64,000 nt of DNA from Panicum virgatum (lineage: Eukaryota > Streptophyta > Magnoliopsida > Poales > Poaceae). Of this stretch, positions 20,746 through 30,580 are shown in pieces (position 1 is the stretch's first letter; each line of letters starts with the position of its first letter). The DNA is taken from positions 1,128,541-1,192,540 of the forward strand of contig NC_053142.1 of assembly GCF_016808335.1 (NCBI RefSeq), written 5' to 3'. A model generated the notes under the pieces. The model was not told where the DNA came from, ran no database searches, and saw nothing but the letters and a program-made list of their open reading frames with translations. A program made the translations under genes and the position numbers.

Positions 20746-21890
20746 TGGCGGTTTATTTGTATGAGATGATCACACTTCCTGAAAATTCATACTTACATGG
20801 TTTCAACTTGGGCTGCTCAAGGTGGTTTAAGATGGTTTCAGGTAGGTTTGCAAACCAACCAGTATTTTATTGGAAAAAATTCACTGAATAAACAAACTAA
20901 ATAGCGATGAATTTTTTTTCTAATTTTATTGTGAATTGCCCTACTAATGAAGATCATGCAAACTCATCATGCGCCGAACATAATGATGCACAGTCAATAT
21001 CAGATTTTATTGTGAACTATCACTGCCCTCATGTACCTTCCTCACCTGGTCAGACGTCAGATCCATACTAAACAACCTTTAGCCGCAATGGCAAAAAGGA
21101 CTTTAACACCAGATGCAAAGCCCACCAAACAAGGTGAGAAGGAGAGATCAGCATCAGTAAAGATCATTGTCTTGAGCTCAATGGTTCTACGTCATGACCA
21201 CTGATGACCATCGAGCGTCTCTGTCCGGACCTGACTCCCTAGAACTAACACAAATTGTGTATGGAGCCCTTCCTGAAAAGTTAAAAAGATGGCTCTGTAC
21301 TTCAGTCAGTTTCAGACATTCAGTTTGATCTCAATACGATTGCCCAACCAATAGATTTGGCCATTCTTAGTACATCTTTGGAACTGAAAAGCAGTAGCTA
21401 AAGGTTCAGTTTCTGAAAACGAGATAACCATACACTGAATCTCCTTCCTCTGCACCAAACACCTGTGCACCTGACCAACAATTGCCAACATTCAGTTCTG
21501 TTCATCAATGTTCAGAACTTGGAGATTGTTTGAATAATAATGCATTAGTATATCTGAAGTTCTGAAGTGCCTCAACGTAAGTCGTAGTTTGCTGCTGATT
21601 GTCTAACAGGAAGAATTTCAAGTGTTCAAGGTATGGACTAGTAAGCATCTTAAGCTCTGGCAGATCTTGGAGCATTGATGTCCACTGGACACTGAATTCA
21701 TGAACATTGACAGTTTGACACTATACAAGTTTCCATCACGTCACAATAGCTCCAACACCTTCTTTCCACTAAGCGTGTGTTTAGATCCTATAAAGTTTTG
21801 GACGAAATTCACTGTCCATCATGTCACAATAGCTCCAACACCTTGCTTGAGTAGTAGTAGAACAACAATGTGCACAGAATGAAAAATGTT
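20746..21890. other. Non-coding stretch with a short tandem duplication
   Basis: No gene recognised. CACAATAGCTCCAACACCTT occurs twice (21741-21760 and 21823-21842) around a small insert, suggesting a local duplication or an excised element. The region may contain 3' introns of the aldo-keto reductase fragment that follows on the minus strand. Confidence 0.35.
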
Positions 21891-22880
21891 CTACCTTGGG
21901 CGATTGGGGAATATGCAATCAAAGTAATTCCGAGCTCATCGCAAGCTGCCTTCACCCCATTTTCCTACGGGTTCCTGTATATCAGACTGTAATTTACTTG
22001 ATTTGAAGCGAGTGGAATCCCCCTCTTCTTAAGCTGCGCATGAGCATCTCGGAGGCATTTTTTTGTACACAGTCATGGAAAACGTGATCTGAGTTAGTTT
22101 TACAGAAAAAGAAGTACCTAGCCTAACAAATGATATCATAAGAATACCAAAGTCAGACAACAACCGCTGTAGTTCGAGACTCTAACAGCTTTCACAAGAC
22201 CTTGCTCAACAGCATCTCCAAGGCCATCCAGGTAACCTGAACCGTGTAAGAACAGTGAAATTGACATCCTAAAGCGGGTTACATATTTATGTGGTAAGTC
22301 TCGTTGTGGATACCTTCATTGCCCCATATCCCTGGCCTGAAAAGGAAATGCGAAGAGCGGCTAAGTTAACCAATGGAGTCAACAGGGGAGAAAAACAAAG
22401 TCGATTTAAAGGATGATGAGCCAACCAATGAAGTTGGTAGAGCTCAACCGAAGAGACGCCAAGGCGATCCAATAAGGCCTTCAGTGCACAGATGACACTT
22501 CCACGGCCAAATCTCCATGGAAGAGCTGCAAACTTTGTTGCGATGGCCACTTCGACTTGTTCCTTTTGTTGCCTTTCCTCGATGAATCTGATGGAAAGAG
22601 ATGATTTCAGAACAGAGGTATGTACTGGCTGGGAAACAGCAGTATAGGACATACCTTCCGAGTAAACTTTCTGAATTTATGGCTCCTGATATCTAAATAT
22701 GGCATATTTGAAATTAATGCCAAATAAACGTGGCCTGAAATTTGCTAGGGAATGGATGACAAAACATGAACCATTTTGGTTCTTACCCCAGCTCCGTATA
22801 CTTCAGCAGTATCAAAGAAAGTTATTCCACAATCGATGCTCGCATCAAATGCTCCTTTTGCTGCCTTCAGTTTCCTATCT
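21891..22880 (-). pseudogene. Aldo-keto reductase gene fragment (plastid oxidoreductase type)
   Basis: Minus-strand exons, from right to left: about 22787-22870 ([20 protein letters not shown]), about 22426-22590 (FIEERQQKEQ, ATKFAALPWRFGRGSV, LDRLGVSSVELYQLHW), 22309-22332 (PGIWGNEG), about 22170-22240 ([18 protein letters not shown]) and 21891-22055 ([34 protein letters not shown]). These are consecutive parts of the NADPH-dependent AKR family close to Arabidopsis At1g06690. The exon ending at the donor before 21891 contains an in-frame TAG (after NYSLIYRNP). The LYQLHW exon runs past its normal end, and the N- and C-terminal exons are missing. Introns are retained, so it is a genomic fragment, not a retrocopy. 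Confidence 0.85.
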
Positions 22881-23624
22881 GCCATTTTTCAGAGACTTTG
22901 ATCATCATGTTAAAGTTTGTCGTTAAAAAAAGTCCAAGGACAACAATTCCCATGTTTTACAACGAGAGGTGTGCAAAAGTTCTATGGAATTAGAAAAATC
23001 AGAATGTAATAGGTTTGCTGACAGTTGAAGGTTAGTCAATGTCATTAATCATTTCAGACTCGGTCAGATATTTTATATAGGTTGGTTGCAGTTGGAGGCA
23101 AAATATATGAGAGTTAGTTACAGAGAACAAATGCACTGGGCAAAATATATGATGGTGGAGATATAAGTCTCCCAGAGCATATACTGGATAGGACTCATTG
23201 CAGAGCTAAAATCCAATAAACGCATATACCATTTCCAATGGTCAAAGTAACAGGCACCTCATGTGCATGTAAAAAGTATGACCATAATTTCAGGGCACCA
23301 ACGGCGACCAGATGCTAGAAATCAGGAATTCAAGTACAGCATCCTTGATCACACTTTCTTGTCCTCCGACTGAGTGAACCATGCGGTTCTTGGTCAGTAT
23401 CCTAACATCAATTCATATCAACACACTTCTTTTATTTTTTCTTCTGAAGCTGTCATAATCTTTAGCGAATTTCAAGGCAGTAGTAAGAACCATCCATATC
23501 ACAACGAATGAGGTTTCATTTCCTTATTATCCTGCAAGACTCGTTGGCCCAGAGGCAAGGACTCATCATGTTCTTGGTGGTGCAAATGTCAGAACTACAA
23601 TGCCAAGCTCTGACGAATAGGGAT
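22881..23624. other. Non-coding stretch
   Basis: No supported feature. A minus-strand open frame runs on from the clathrin fragment to 23566 but has no further clathrin similarity. Confidence 0.3.
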
Positions 23625-23836
23625 GATGCCTACTGTGGCATGCAAAAGGCACAACAGTTGCATCATTAACTGTGGCATGCAAAACCTGCCCTCTTCTTTT
23701 GATGGCATAAAATCCACCAGTTGAGGAAGATTCTGCTGTCAAGAATATAGGGTCTGGACTGATTCTATTTCGGTAAACTGCTGCAGCAGTTTCCAAGTCA
23801 TATACAAACAAAAGCCCAAGCTTCGTAATTAACTAG
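23625..23836 (-). pseudogene. Clathrin heavy chain gene fragment
   Basis: One minus-strand exon piece reads [38 protein letters not shown] and [17 protein letters not shown]. This is the N-terminal beta-propeller of clathrin heavy chain, the coat protein of endocytic and trans-Golgi vesicles. About 70 of roughly 1700 residues are present. Homology stops after VVPF at a point where TTTTGCATGCCACAGT, already used upstream (23679-23694), appears again (23640-23655). That is a signature of a short-homology junction. No start, stop or neighbouring exons. Confidence 0.85.
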
Positions 23837-24010
23837 CAAGAAATTTACACAAAGGTACTAATCGTACAGACATAGTAGATTAGTAGGTTTCAATAAATTA
23901 CACAACATTGTTGTTCAAATTACACAAACATAATAGTCCATCATAGTCCATTAGCACACGCACCACAAAACATCCTCACAACCAACTAGAGTTCAATAAT
24001 CCATCAGGCC
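23837..24010. other. Spacer between clathrin and SINA-like fragments
   Basis: AT-rich, nothing recognised. Confidence 0.3.
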
Positions 24011-24676
24011 TCAGGCTCTATCCTCTATCAACACCCGCAAGTAGAAGCTTTGTTGTGTAATATAGATATTGGCGACACTTGGGAACACACAGAGGTGAAT
24101 AACGTCCATAATCCTAGCTGGATGTGGACCTAAGTAGTGCCCAAGTTCCTCCCGTGGTCGCCCATCCGGACCAGCCTGATATAAGAACACCTTGAGCAAG
24201 AAACTTGGAAGATCAGGTTTAGCCTCAGCATCACCGAGCCAAATGAAGTATAGGCCTGTTTCTGTAATGAAGAAAACAAAATATTCCTCTTGACCCTCTA
24301 AAACAACGCCTGTTCCACAACGGATCAAGGGGATATCTTCTTTGTAACCTTCATAAGTTATATTCTCATAAAAAAACTCATGATGGTTTATCAAATGAGA
24401 GGCCAGCGTATTCTAGAAAAATGGTTTCTGTCTGCACATAGCCATCGGACACATGAGTTCCCTGAGATTGCAAGACCGGGTATGTCTCATGTAGTTAGCT
24501 GGAGTTAAATTTGCACCACAGCGATAAGGGCAATCAATCACACCGGCCATGATTCTGCTGTCCAGGCCAACTACTCGGAAGCACGGATGAGATGTGATAA
24601 TAGAGTGCGCTCTTGAGCATGAATAGCACAGTAGCTGGCCACATGCTTCATCCAAAGACCCTGCTGTCAATGTGCA
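24011..24676 (-). pseudogene. SINA/TRAF-type zinc-finger protein fragment
   Basis: One minus-strand frame, split by a single TAG at about 24411, shows a SINA-like arrangement. It runs CGQLLCYSC, a first zinc finger CPYRCG…MRHTRSC, a second one CPMAMC…LASHLINHH, and a C-terminal part (EFFYENITYEGYKEDIPL … SFYLRVLIEDRA) of the size of a SINA substrate-binding domain. SINA proteins are E3 ubiquitin ligases. A splice acceptor-like CAG lies just before GSLDEACG (about 24663), and the RING-encoding first exon is not recognised. An hAT MITE lies upstream, and the GC-rich block at 25440-25745 could be its former first exon or promoter. The protein diverges from typical SINA sequences, so the family call is moderate. 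Confidence 0.55.
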
Positions 24677-24872
24677 TTAACGAAACAACAAAACGAAAGG
24701 AAAATAAAAATAATGCTCCGATAACAAAGTTGCAACCATCTACATAAGAAGAATGATTGGAACCTGGTAAACTCCGTCAAGAAGACCAAAAGGATCCGCG
24801 CAGCGACTAGAGAACGTAGGTCTGCAAGAAAAAGAACCGACCAAAAGGATGAATCGATAGGAGAAGCATACC
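24677..24872. other. Upstream flank of the SINA-like fragment
   Basis: Probably an intron on the minus strand; no further coding sequence is seen. Confidence 0.3.
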
Positions 24873-24880
24873 GTTCAGAG
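24873..24880. repeat. 8-bp TSD of the hAT MITE, left
   Basis: GTTCAGAG, repeated exactly at 25379-25386. Eight-base duplications are characteristic of hAT transposition. Confidence 0.9.
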
Positions 24881-25378
24881 CAATGTTTTAAATCTCCGGC
24901 TAAGCCTCTTAGCTGCCAGTCTTTCCAGCAGCTAAGGAAAGCTATAGCTACAGCTAAGCCATTTAGCTGTTTTGGAAAATTTAGAAAAAAAAACACCTAT
25001 GCCATACAGGAATAAACGACCATAACATTCAGTCCTGGAGACCAATACCATAAAGGTACTTAAAAGTTAACATATCCGGTAGTCATTACAAGACAGAGAA
25101 CACTTGACAACATAAGCATTTTATAGTGCATATATGACACTTGCCCACAAGAACATTGCTTCTGTCTGGGACTATTAGCAAAAGAACAACATAGAGTTCA
25201 GATCAGTCGTCAGGAGACAACATAGCTAAGCGGCTAAACGAAGATCTAATTTAGTGGCTATCTCCCGCTAAGCACAGCTATTAGCGGCAGCTAAACCATA
25301 GCGTTAAATGAGAACTATCCTAGCTGCTTCCCTCCCAGCAGCTATCTCGGGCTATAGCTTCCGAGATTTAAAACATTG
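24881..25378. mobile_element. Non-autonomous hAT element
   Basis: A 498-bp element with terminal inverted repeats CAATGTTTTAAATCT / AGATTTAAAACATTG and a perfect 8-bp TSD, GTTCAGAG. Subterminal sequence is rich in AGCTA / TAGCT words on both sides (AGCTGCCAGTC, AGCTACAGCTAAGC; AGCTATCTCGGGCTATAGC), the usual pattern of short transposase-binding repeats. No coding capacity. Confidence 0.92.
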
Positions 25379-25386
25379 GTTCAGAG

Positions 25387-25745
25387 GAAGGGGAGAAACA
25401 TACCGTTCAGAGGAAGCGAGAAGAACTGGACAAGCTTGCTGACGTGGAGGATGAGAAAGCTCGCCGGTACGGTCGCAGAGGACGAGGAGATGAAGTTGCT
25501 GCAGGATCCGTCGCGAAGGAGATGCGCCGGAGGATGCGGCTGTCCCCGAGGAGCTGGTGCTCGCGCTGGGCTTGGGGAGGAGGATGCGCCGAGCGAGGGC
25601 GAGCGGAGGAGAGAGCGGCGGCGGCTCGCGCTGGGCTTGGGGAGGAGGATGCGCCGAGCGAGGGCGAGCGGAATAGAGAGCGGCGGCGGATGGATGCGGA
25701 CTACCGAGAAGCCGGGGAGAGAGGCGACAACGGCTCTGTAAAATA
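25387..25745. other. GC-rich block with a 65-bp tandem duplication
   Basis: After another ACCGTTCAGAGGAAG word the sequence becomes GC-rich. Two copies of a 65-bp unit starting TCGCGCTGGGCTTGG lie at 25561-25625 and 25626-25690, nearly identical. Open frames exist on the plus strand but resemble no known protein. It may be the 5' end of the minus-strand SINA-like gene. Confidence 0.45.
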
Positions 25746-25804
25746 AATGGATGAGCAGCTGGCCAGCTATCTCAGCAGGAGGGGATGCAAGGGCCCACGT
25801 TCTC

Positions 25805-25813
25805 TTTTTTTAA
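25805..25813. repeat. Probable 9-bp TSD of MULE 1, left
   Basis: TTTTTTTAA, matched 8 of 9 by TTTTTTTTA at 27545-27553. The T-run lowers its weight. Confidence 0.55.
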
Positions 25814-27544
25814 GGGTTTTTTTGATGCACGCCATTATAATTCTTCAAGTTTGGAGAAACACCATTACAATTCACCTTATTAGAAATTTGCCATTACAAT
25901 TCTATTTCACTCGGGTCCATGCCATATTCTACGTCTGGCGCATACTTGGACCCACTTGCAGGCGTCGTATCCGTATATCACCGTATGTGAGAAACCACGG
26001 CCCCCTCCCTCCGACGGTGCCTCTCCCCTGCCCCCGATTCCGGCTGCCTCCTCCCCTCCAGCCCCTCCCTCCGGCGGTTCCTCTCCCCCCACGCGGTGCT
26101 CCGGCGGCGGGACCAGGCGAGCGGCGAGCGGGCGGATGGCGCGAGCAGAGCTACTCGCGGGGGCGCGGGAGCAACGCAGCAGGGCTGCGTGCGCGGGTCC
26201 TGCGCGAGCGGCGCACGCGGACCAGGGGCCGCACGGGGGACGCGGAGGCGGCGCGGCGCGCGGGGAGCCGGCGGCGGGACTAGGCGTGCGGGCGGGCGGC
26301 GAGCGGGCGGATGGCGCGGGCAGAGCCTTCCCCGGCGGTGCGTAGGACGCGTGCGGGAGCGGCTAGCGCTGTGCTGTAGCAGCATGCGCGCGGGAGCAGA
26401 GGAGGGCAGAGATCGGCTCGACCCCCGTTCCCACCTGCCGCGCTCGGCTCGACCGCGTCCGGCCGCTGCCGTGAGCGGAGAAGGCCCTCCGTCGCGATCC
26501 GGCGGCAGCACCCCGTTTTCCCCACCCCGTCGTGCCCAAATCCGACGAGCGGACCCGTTTTTACCCCGCGCGCGCCGAGCCGCTGCTCCCGCCACCCCGC
26601 GCAAGCCCCAGCGCGAGGCAGGGGACGGGCGGACGCCGCGCGAGGACTGGGCAAGCGGGCAGGCGCCGCTCCAGGCAGGTGAGCGGGCGGGCGCCGCCGC
26701 GGGAGGCCACCGTTCCCGTCGTCCCGGCGTGACTGGGGTGCCGCCGCGGGAGGCCACCGTGCCCGTCGTCCCGGCACGACTGGGGCGCCGTCGCGGGAGG
26801 CTGCAGGAGGCGCCGCTGCGAGCCTGCTGGGGCCGCCGCCGCGGGAATTGGGGAGGCTGTTGCGGGAGGCCGCTGGAGAAAGAGGCGGGTCAATGCGATT
26901 GGGGAGGTGGCCGGTCCGCCGCCGCGCTGCGCTCGTGGAGGAGCGGGCCTAGGACTCGGGCGTCGGGGCTATGCCGGACCGCCGCCACCCGCGCGAGGGT
27001 AGGCCCAGTGGCCGGCCGCTCCTCTGCTCGCGGCGGCAAGGCCACCGTGGCCACCTCAATGCGCGCAGCAGCGCCCAGCGACGGTAGCCCTGGAGGACTC
27101 CCGCGGCGCCGGTCCCCAGTCCGTATGCGGCGTCCTGCTGCCGCAGCAGTCCAGCCCCCGGGCGCCGCGCCGTCGCCGCTCGCCGAGTCGTACGACGGCT
27201 CGCCGCTCCGCCGCCAGGCGTTCGAGACCTCCCTCACCAAGACCGGCATCACATCCTCATCCCCGACGAGCACGCTCGTCTCGCCGCCGAGGTCGCCGGA
27301 CGCCACCGCTCGCCCTGGATTGGACAGAGAGATCCGGAGCTCTTAACGCCGTAGACGCACCGGCGTTCATACGTTCTCTACGTACGTATTCGGGGCCTGA
27401 CAATGGGCCCGAGCAGCTGAGATACGTAGAAAATGGCAAAGAGCAGGGAGTCCAACAATTGTAATGGCATGTTTCAGAATACCCGAATTGTAATGGTATT
27501 TCTCCAAACTCGAAGAATTATAATGGCGTGGATCAAAAAAACCC
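25814..27544. mobile_element. Mutator-like element with GC-rich cargo (Pack-MULE candidate 1)
   Basis: Long terminal inverted repeats of about 80 bp: GGGTTTTTTTGAT(G/C)CACGCC on each side, continuing through 'ATTATAATTCTTC(A/G)AGTTTGGAGAAA(C/T)ACCATTACAATTC'. They are flanked by a near-matching 9-bp T-rich repeat. The AT-rich ends enclose about 1.35 kb of very GC-rich DNA (26000-27350) with long open frames on both strands, the classic Pack-MULE appearance. No transposase. The plus frame ending at 27346 has a Pro/Ser-rich tail (SYDGSPLRRQAFETSLTK) that might be captured exon sequence, but I could not identify its source. A 57-bp segment with GGGAGGCCACCGT is repeated at 26702 and 26750. Confidence 0.75.
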
Positions 27545-27553
27545 TTTTTTTTA

Positions 27554-27687
27554 CCCAAAAACAACAGCTGAGCTCCACGAATGGCTAAAAAAAATCTTCT
27601 TCAACGGCCCATCCTCAACCAACCTAAAATCAAGAGGTTCAATGATTCCTACTGTTTCACGTGCCCCTTTCACATCAACGGAGTGGG
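27554..27687. other. Spacer between the two MULEs
   Basis: 134 bp, no feature seen. Confidence 0.4.
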
Positions 27688-27696
27688 TATATTTTT
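27688..27696. repeat. 9-bp TSD of MULE 2, left
   Basis: TATATTTTT, exactly repeated at 29211-29219. Nine-base TSDs define Mutator-like transposition. Confidence 0.92.
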
Positions 27697-29210
27697 GAGT
27701 AAATTCCCTGTGTGCCACTGGAAAATGTAACTTATCCTTTATGTGCCATTAAAAATTAACATATCCCTTCAATACCATCGTTTTTAATTTTCAATTCTCT
27801 CTATGCCATTGCCGTCAAAAGGCAGTTAACCGCGTCAAATTCCTTCCTCCTACCGTGGCCCCGTCGCGCCGCCGACCCATGGCCCGCACGCCCCCTCCGC
27901 CAGCTGCCGCACTGCGCCTCCGTCGACCGCCCTCCGTGCCGTGCTGCACCTCCGTCGGCCGCCCTCCGCAGCGCCCCTGCCGTGGCTCTGTCGCGCCGGC
28001 CACCACGTGCGAGCGCCGACCCGTGCCCGCACGCGCCCTCAGGCGGCTGCCGTCGGGCAGCAAGCATGGCTCGCACGCAAGCGGAGGGGCAGCATGGGCG
28101 GCCGCGGTAGGCTGGACCCCGCGCCGCGCGCTGGAACCTGCCTGGGTGGCAGAGGGCACGGCGCGCGTGACGGCGGCCGCGACAAGGGCGCGGCCCGCGC
28201 GGCGCACGGTGGCCAGCACGACGGCGGTCGGGGCATGCTATGGCGGAGGGCACGGCCCGCGCAACGGCGGCTCGCGCGACGCGCGGCGGCCGACATGACG
28301 GCGGCTGGGGCATGCTGCAGCGGAGGGCATGGCCCGCAATGAAGGACGCGGCGCGCACGGCGGCCCGCGCGACGGCCAGCGAGACGGTGGCCGGGGTAGG
28401 GGTGTGGCGGAGGGTGCGGCCGGTGGCGGAGGACGCAGCGGGCGGGGCGGCCCGCGCGACGGCCGCGGCGGCAGGGGCCCGGTGGAGGGCACAGCGCACG
28501 CGGCGGCTCGCGCGATGGCGGCCGCGGCTATGGTGCGGCGGAGGGGCAGCACAGGCCTCCCCCACGCGCCGCTGTGGAAGGATCCGAAGGGGCGAAGGTT
28601 GAAGTATCCGTGCGGCGGCCGACGAGGCCACGCTCGCCGACGCCTTCGTAGCCGCGACGGCCGCCGTGTTCGGGGCCTCATCCGCGGTTTTCGCTGGCGT
28701 GTCGGCCGCGTCTGCCGAGTCCGCCGCCAGCGCCGCGCTGTCCCCGCGGACGCCGACGCCTACACCCCGGTCTGCACGCCTGCCAGCCCGATGTGGCACA
28801 GTGGCAGGTGACCGACCTGCTCCAGCAGCGGCGGGCCGTGTCGTTCGAGGACTCGTGTAACGAGGAGGAGGAGGAGGAGTGGAAGGCGGCCATGGGCAGG
28901 GTGTGCGGGCTCGAGGTGCGCGTCGACGCCGCCGAGGCCGGCTGAGGAGCTGTACCGCGCGCTCATGAGCGCCAGGGTCTCCTGCTCAACCTGCTCACGC
29001 CCACGTTCTGACGCCCTCCAGTAGCTTCTCCCTGGTACGGTAAGGCGAGGGTGTTTTTAACTGCGCTACAGTACTTTGACGGTGAAAACAAACGGCAGTG
29101 GCACTGAGGGGATCAAAAATTATAAACGATGGCATTGAAGGGATTAAACATTTTTCAATGGTATGTAAGGGATGAGTTGTATTTTACAATGGCATGGAGG
29201 GAATTTACTC
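27697..29210. mobile_element. Mutator-like element with captured gene sequence (Pack-MULE 2)
   Basis: A 1514-bp element with a perfect 9-bp TSD and terminal inverted repeats starting GAGTAAATTCCCT on both sides and similar for about 135 bp ('…ATCCCTTCAATACCATCG' against '…ATCCCTTCAATGCCATCG'). The interior (27840-29030) is about 75% GC with open frames on both strands and no transposase. The last part of the cargo (about 28640-29011, plus) resembles coding sequence with two frame breaks. The element lies only 144 bp from MULE 1, with a different TIR family. Confidence 0.92.
28640..29011 (+). pseudogene. Captured gene fragment in MULE 2, possibly DUF241-like C-terminus
   Basis: Plus-strand pieces in changing frames: an Ala/Ser-rich run (VFAGVSAASAESAASAAL), then VSFEDSCNEEEEEEWKAAMG, RVCGLEVRVDAAEA and EELYRALMSARVS before a stop near 29011. 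The end recalls the 'LFRxLIxTRVSLLNI' C-terminus of plant DUF241 proteins, whose function is unknown. At least two indels interrupt the frame (near 28941 and 28980). The family call is weak, but the coding nature of the last 150 bp looks real because it ends in a stop in the expected frame after correction for one lost base. Confidence 0.4.
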
Positions 29211-29219
29211 TATATTTTT

Positions 29220-29334
29220 ACCACAACGGAGTAATTAATTCAAAGAACAAGCAGATTTTGCCCTCTAAATCAATTTCATCTTCCATATCAAAATCTTCTC
29301 TAATAATGCTCCTTGTACCATATCTTTTCATACA
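29220..29334. other. Flank between MULE 2 and LTR
   Basis: AT-rich, nothing recognised. Confidence 0.4.
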
Positions 29335-30247
29335 TGTCGACGGGTGCGACACAGTGGTATGCAAGTACCAAGAAAGTAAGAGTAGAATACTGAAGAGCGT
29401 AGGGACTGGTGCTTGCTAACAAGCAGGATGGTAGCGACTCAAGCACAAAGCACACAGAGGTTTAGAGAGGCTCGGACCACCGGAGTGTAATATTCTACGT
29501 CCTCTTGGAGTGTTCTTGACTATGGACGAGAAATGGTTACAAGTGCTGAGAGCTCTAGGTGAACTGCCCAGACTTCGATGAGCTATATGAGACCGACCTG
29601 TTGGACCTATGGGTTCAGCTTGTTCTAAGGTTGCCCACCTTCCCCTTTTATAGAGCAAGGGGCAGGTGGGAGGTACAATCAGACCATGCTGGGGCAGGTA
29701 GGAAGTACAATTAGACCACATCATGATCGTGGGTAAAGCGCTATGTCTTTTCTAACTGTTGATACACGTCGCACGATTCGTGGGACATGCGTGCACAGCG
29801 AGCGGCGTGGGGTAGGTGGCGTACGTCTCTACAGGGTGCGACATGGCGCAAGAGAGCCACGTCCCCCTTTTTGATCATAGCATCCCTACGGTGGTTGGCA
29901 TCATGGCTAACGCACGGAGGAGCCCCGGGCTTACAAAAGCTTGGGCTGCTCTCCCGGGCGGCTTCCCTCCGGGCTTACGTAAGCCCAGGTCCTCTTGGCG
30001 GAACCTGGGTCGTCGGAGCTTACGTAAGCTCCGGCCCCGAGCCTTCGTCACGCCTACTTCCGGGGGGTCCCCGCCGCTGCGGCTCACCTGCGGGAGTGGA
30101 CTTCAAGGATTGGGCTTGAAATGACCATGTTTCGGCCCATCTTGCGCTTCGGGCTGCGCAAGGGATGGCCCAGCTTCTAGCCTCGTCTAATGCGATGTGG
30201 CGGCTTATCTAGCGAGCCGGGGGTACCCTACTCCCGGGGCGCTGACA
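29335..30247 (-). repeat. LTR of a Tat-like Ty3/gypsy element
   Basis: On the minus strand the 913-bp LTR starts TGTCAGCGCCCCGGGAGTAG and ends CGACA. A clear TATA box with the same direction (CTCTATAAAAGGGG, about 29642-29656) places transcription leftwards. Immediately to its right the minus strand reads CCCGGGGGCCAC, a purine/G-rich tract suitable as the polypurine primer, making this the 3' LTR. The other LTR and pol are not in the window. A palindromic CTTACGTAAG word occurs twice (29976, 30022). Confidence 0.65.
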
Positions 30248-30580
30248 GTGGCCCCCGGGACTGACGTGGCGGAGTTTTCGGCGTGGTAGGCCCACCTCTT
30301 AGCCGCCATGTTGCCCCGGTTGCCTGAATCTTCCCCAAGAAGGAACCGTTTCCTCCTCGGGGAGCGGAACCGCTGCGCCTGTTCAGTGGCGTCACATCGC
30401 TTCAACCGCAGCACATGGGGGAGTGGATCGAGGTGACCCTTAAATCCTCCAAATGCTATTTCCCCCATTATGCCTTCCTTGCCATTTGCTCATTCATCAT
30501 CTTCTCGCCTTCTTCTTCTTTGAGCGCTTTCTTGCCTCCCCTTCTTCTTCCTGCTAGCTTGAACCTTTTCTTGCATCGCC

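Noticed and set aside
26096..27346. 416-aa plus ORF and overlapping 259-aa minus ORF
   Set aside because: Very high GC content makes stops rare in all frames; no recognisable protein. Kept only as MULE cargo.
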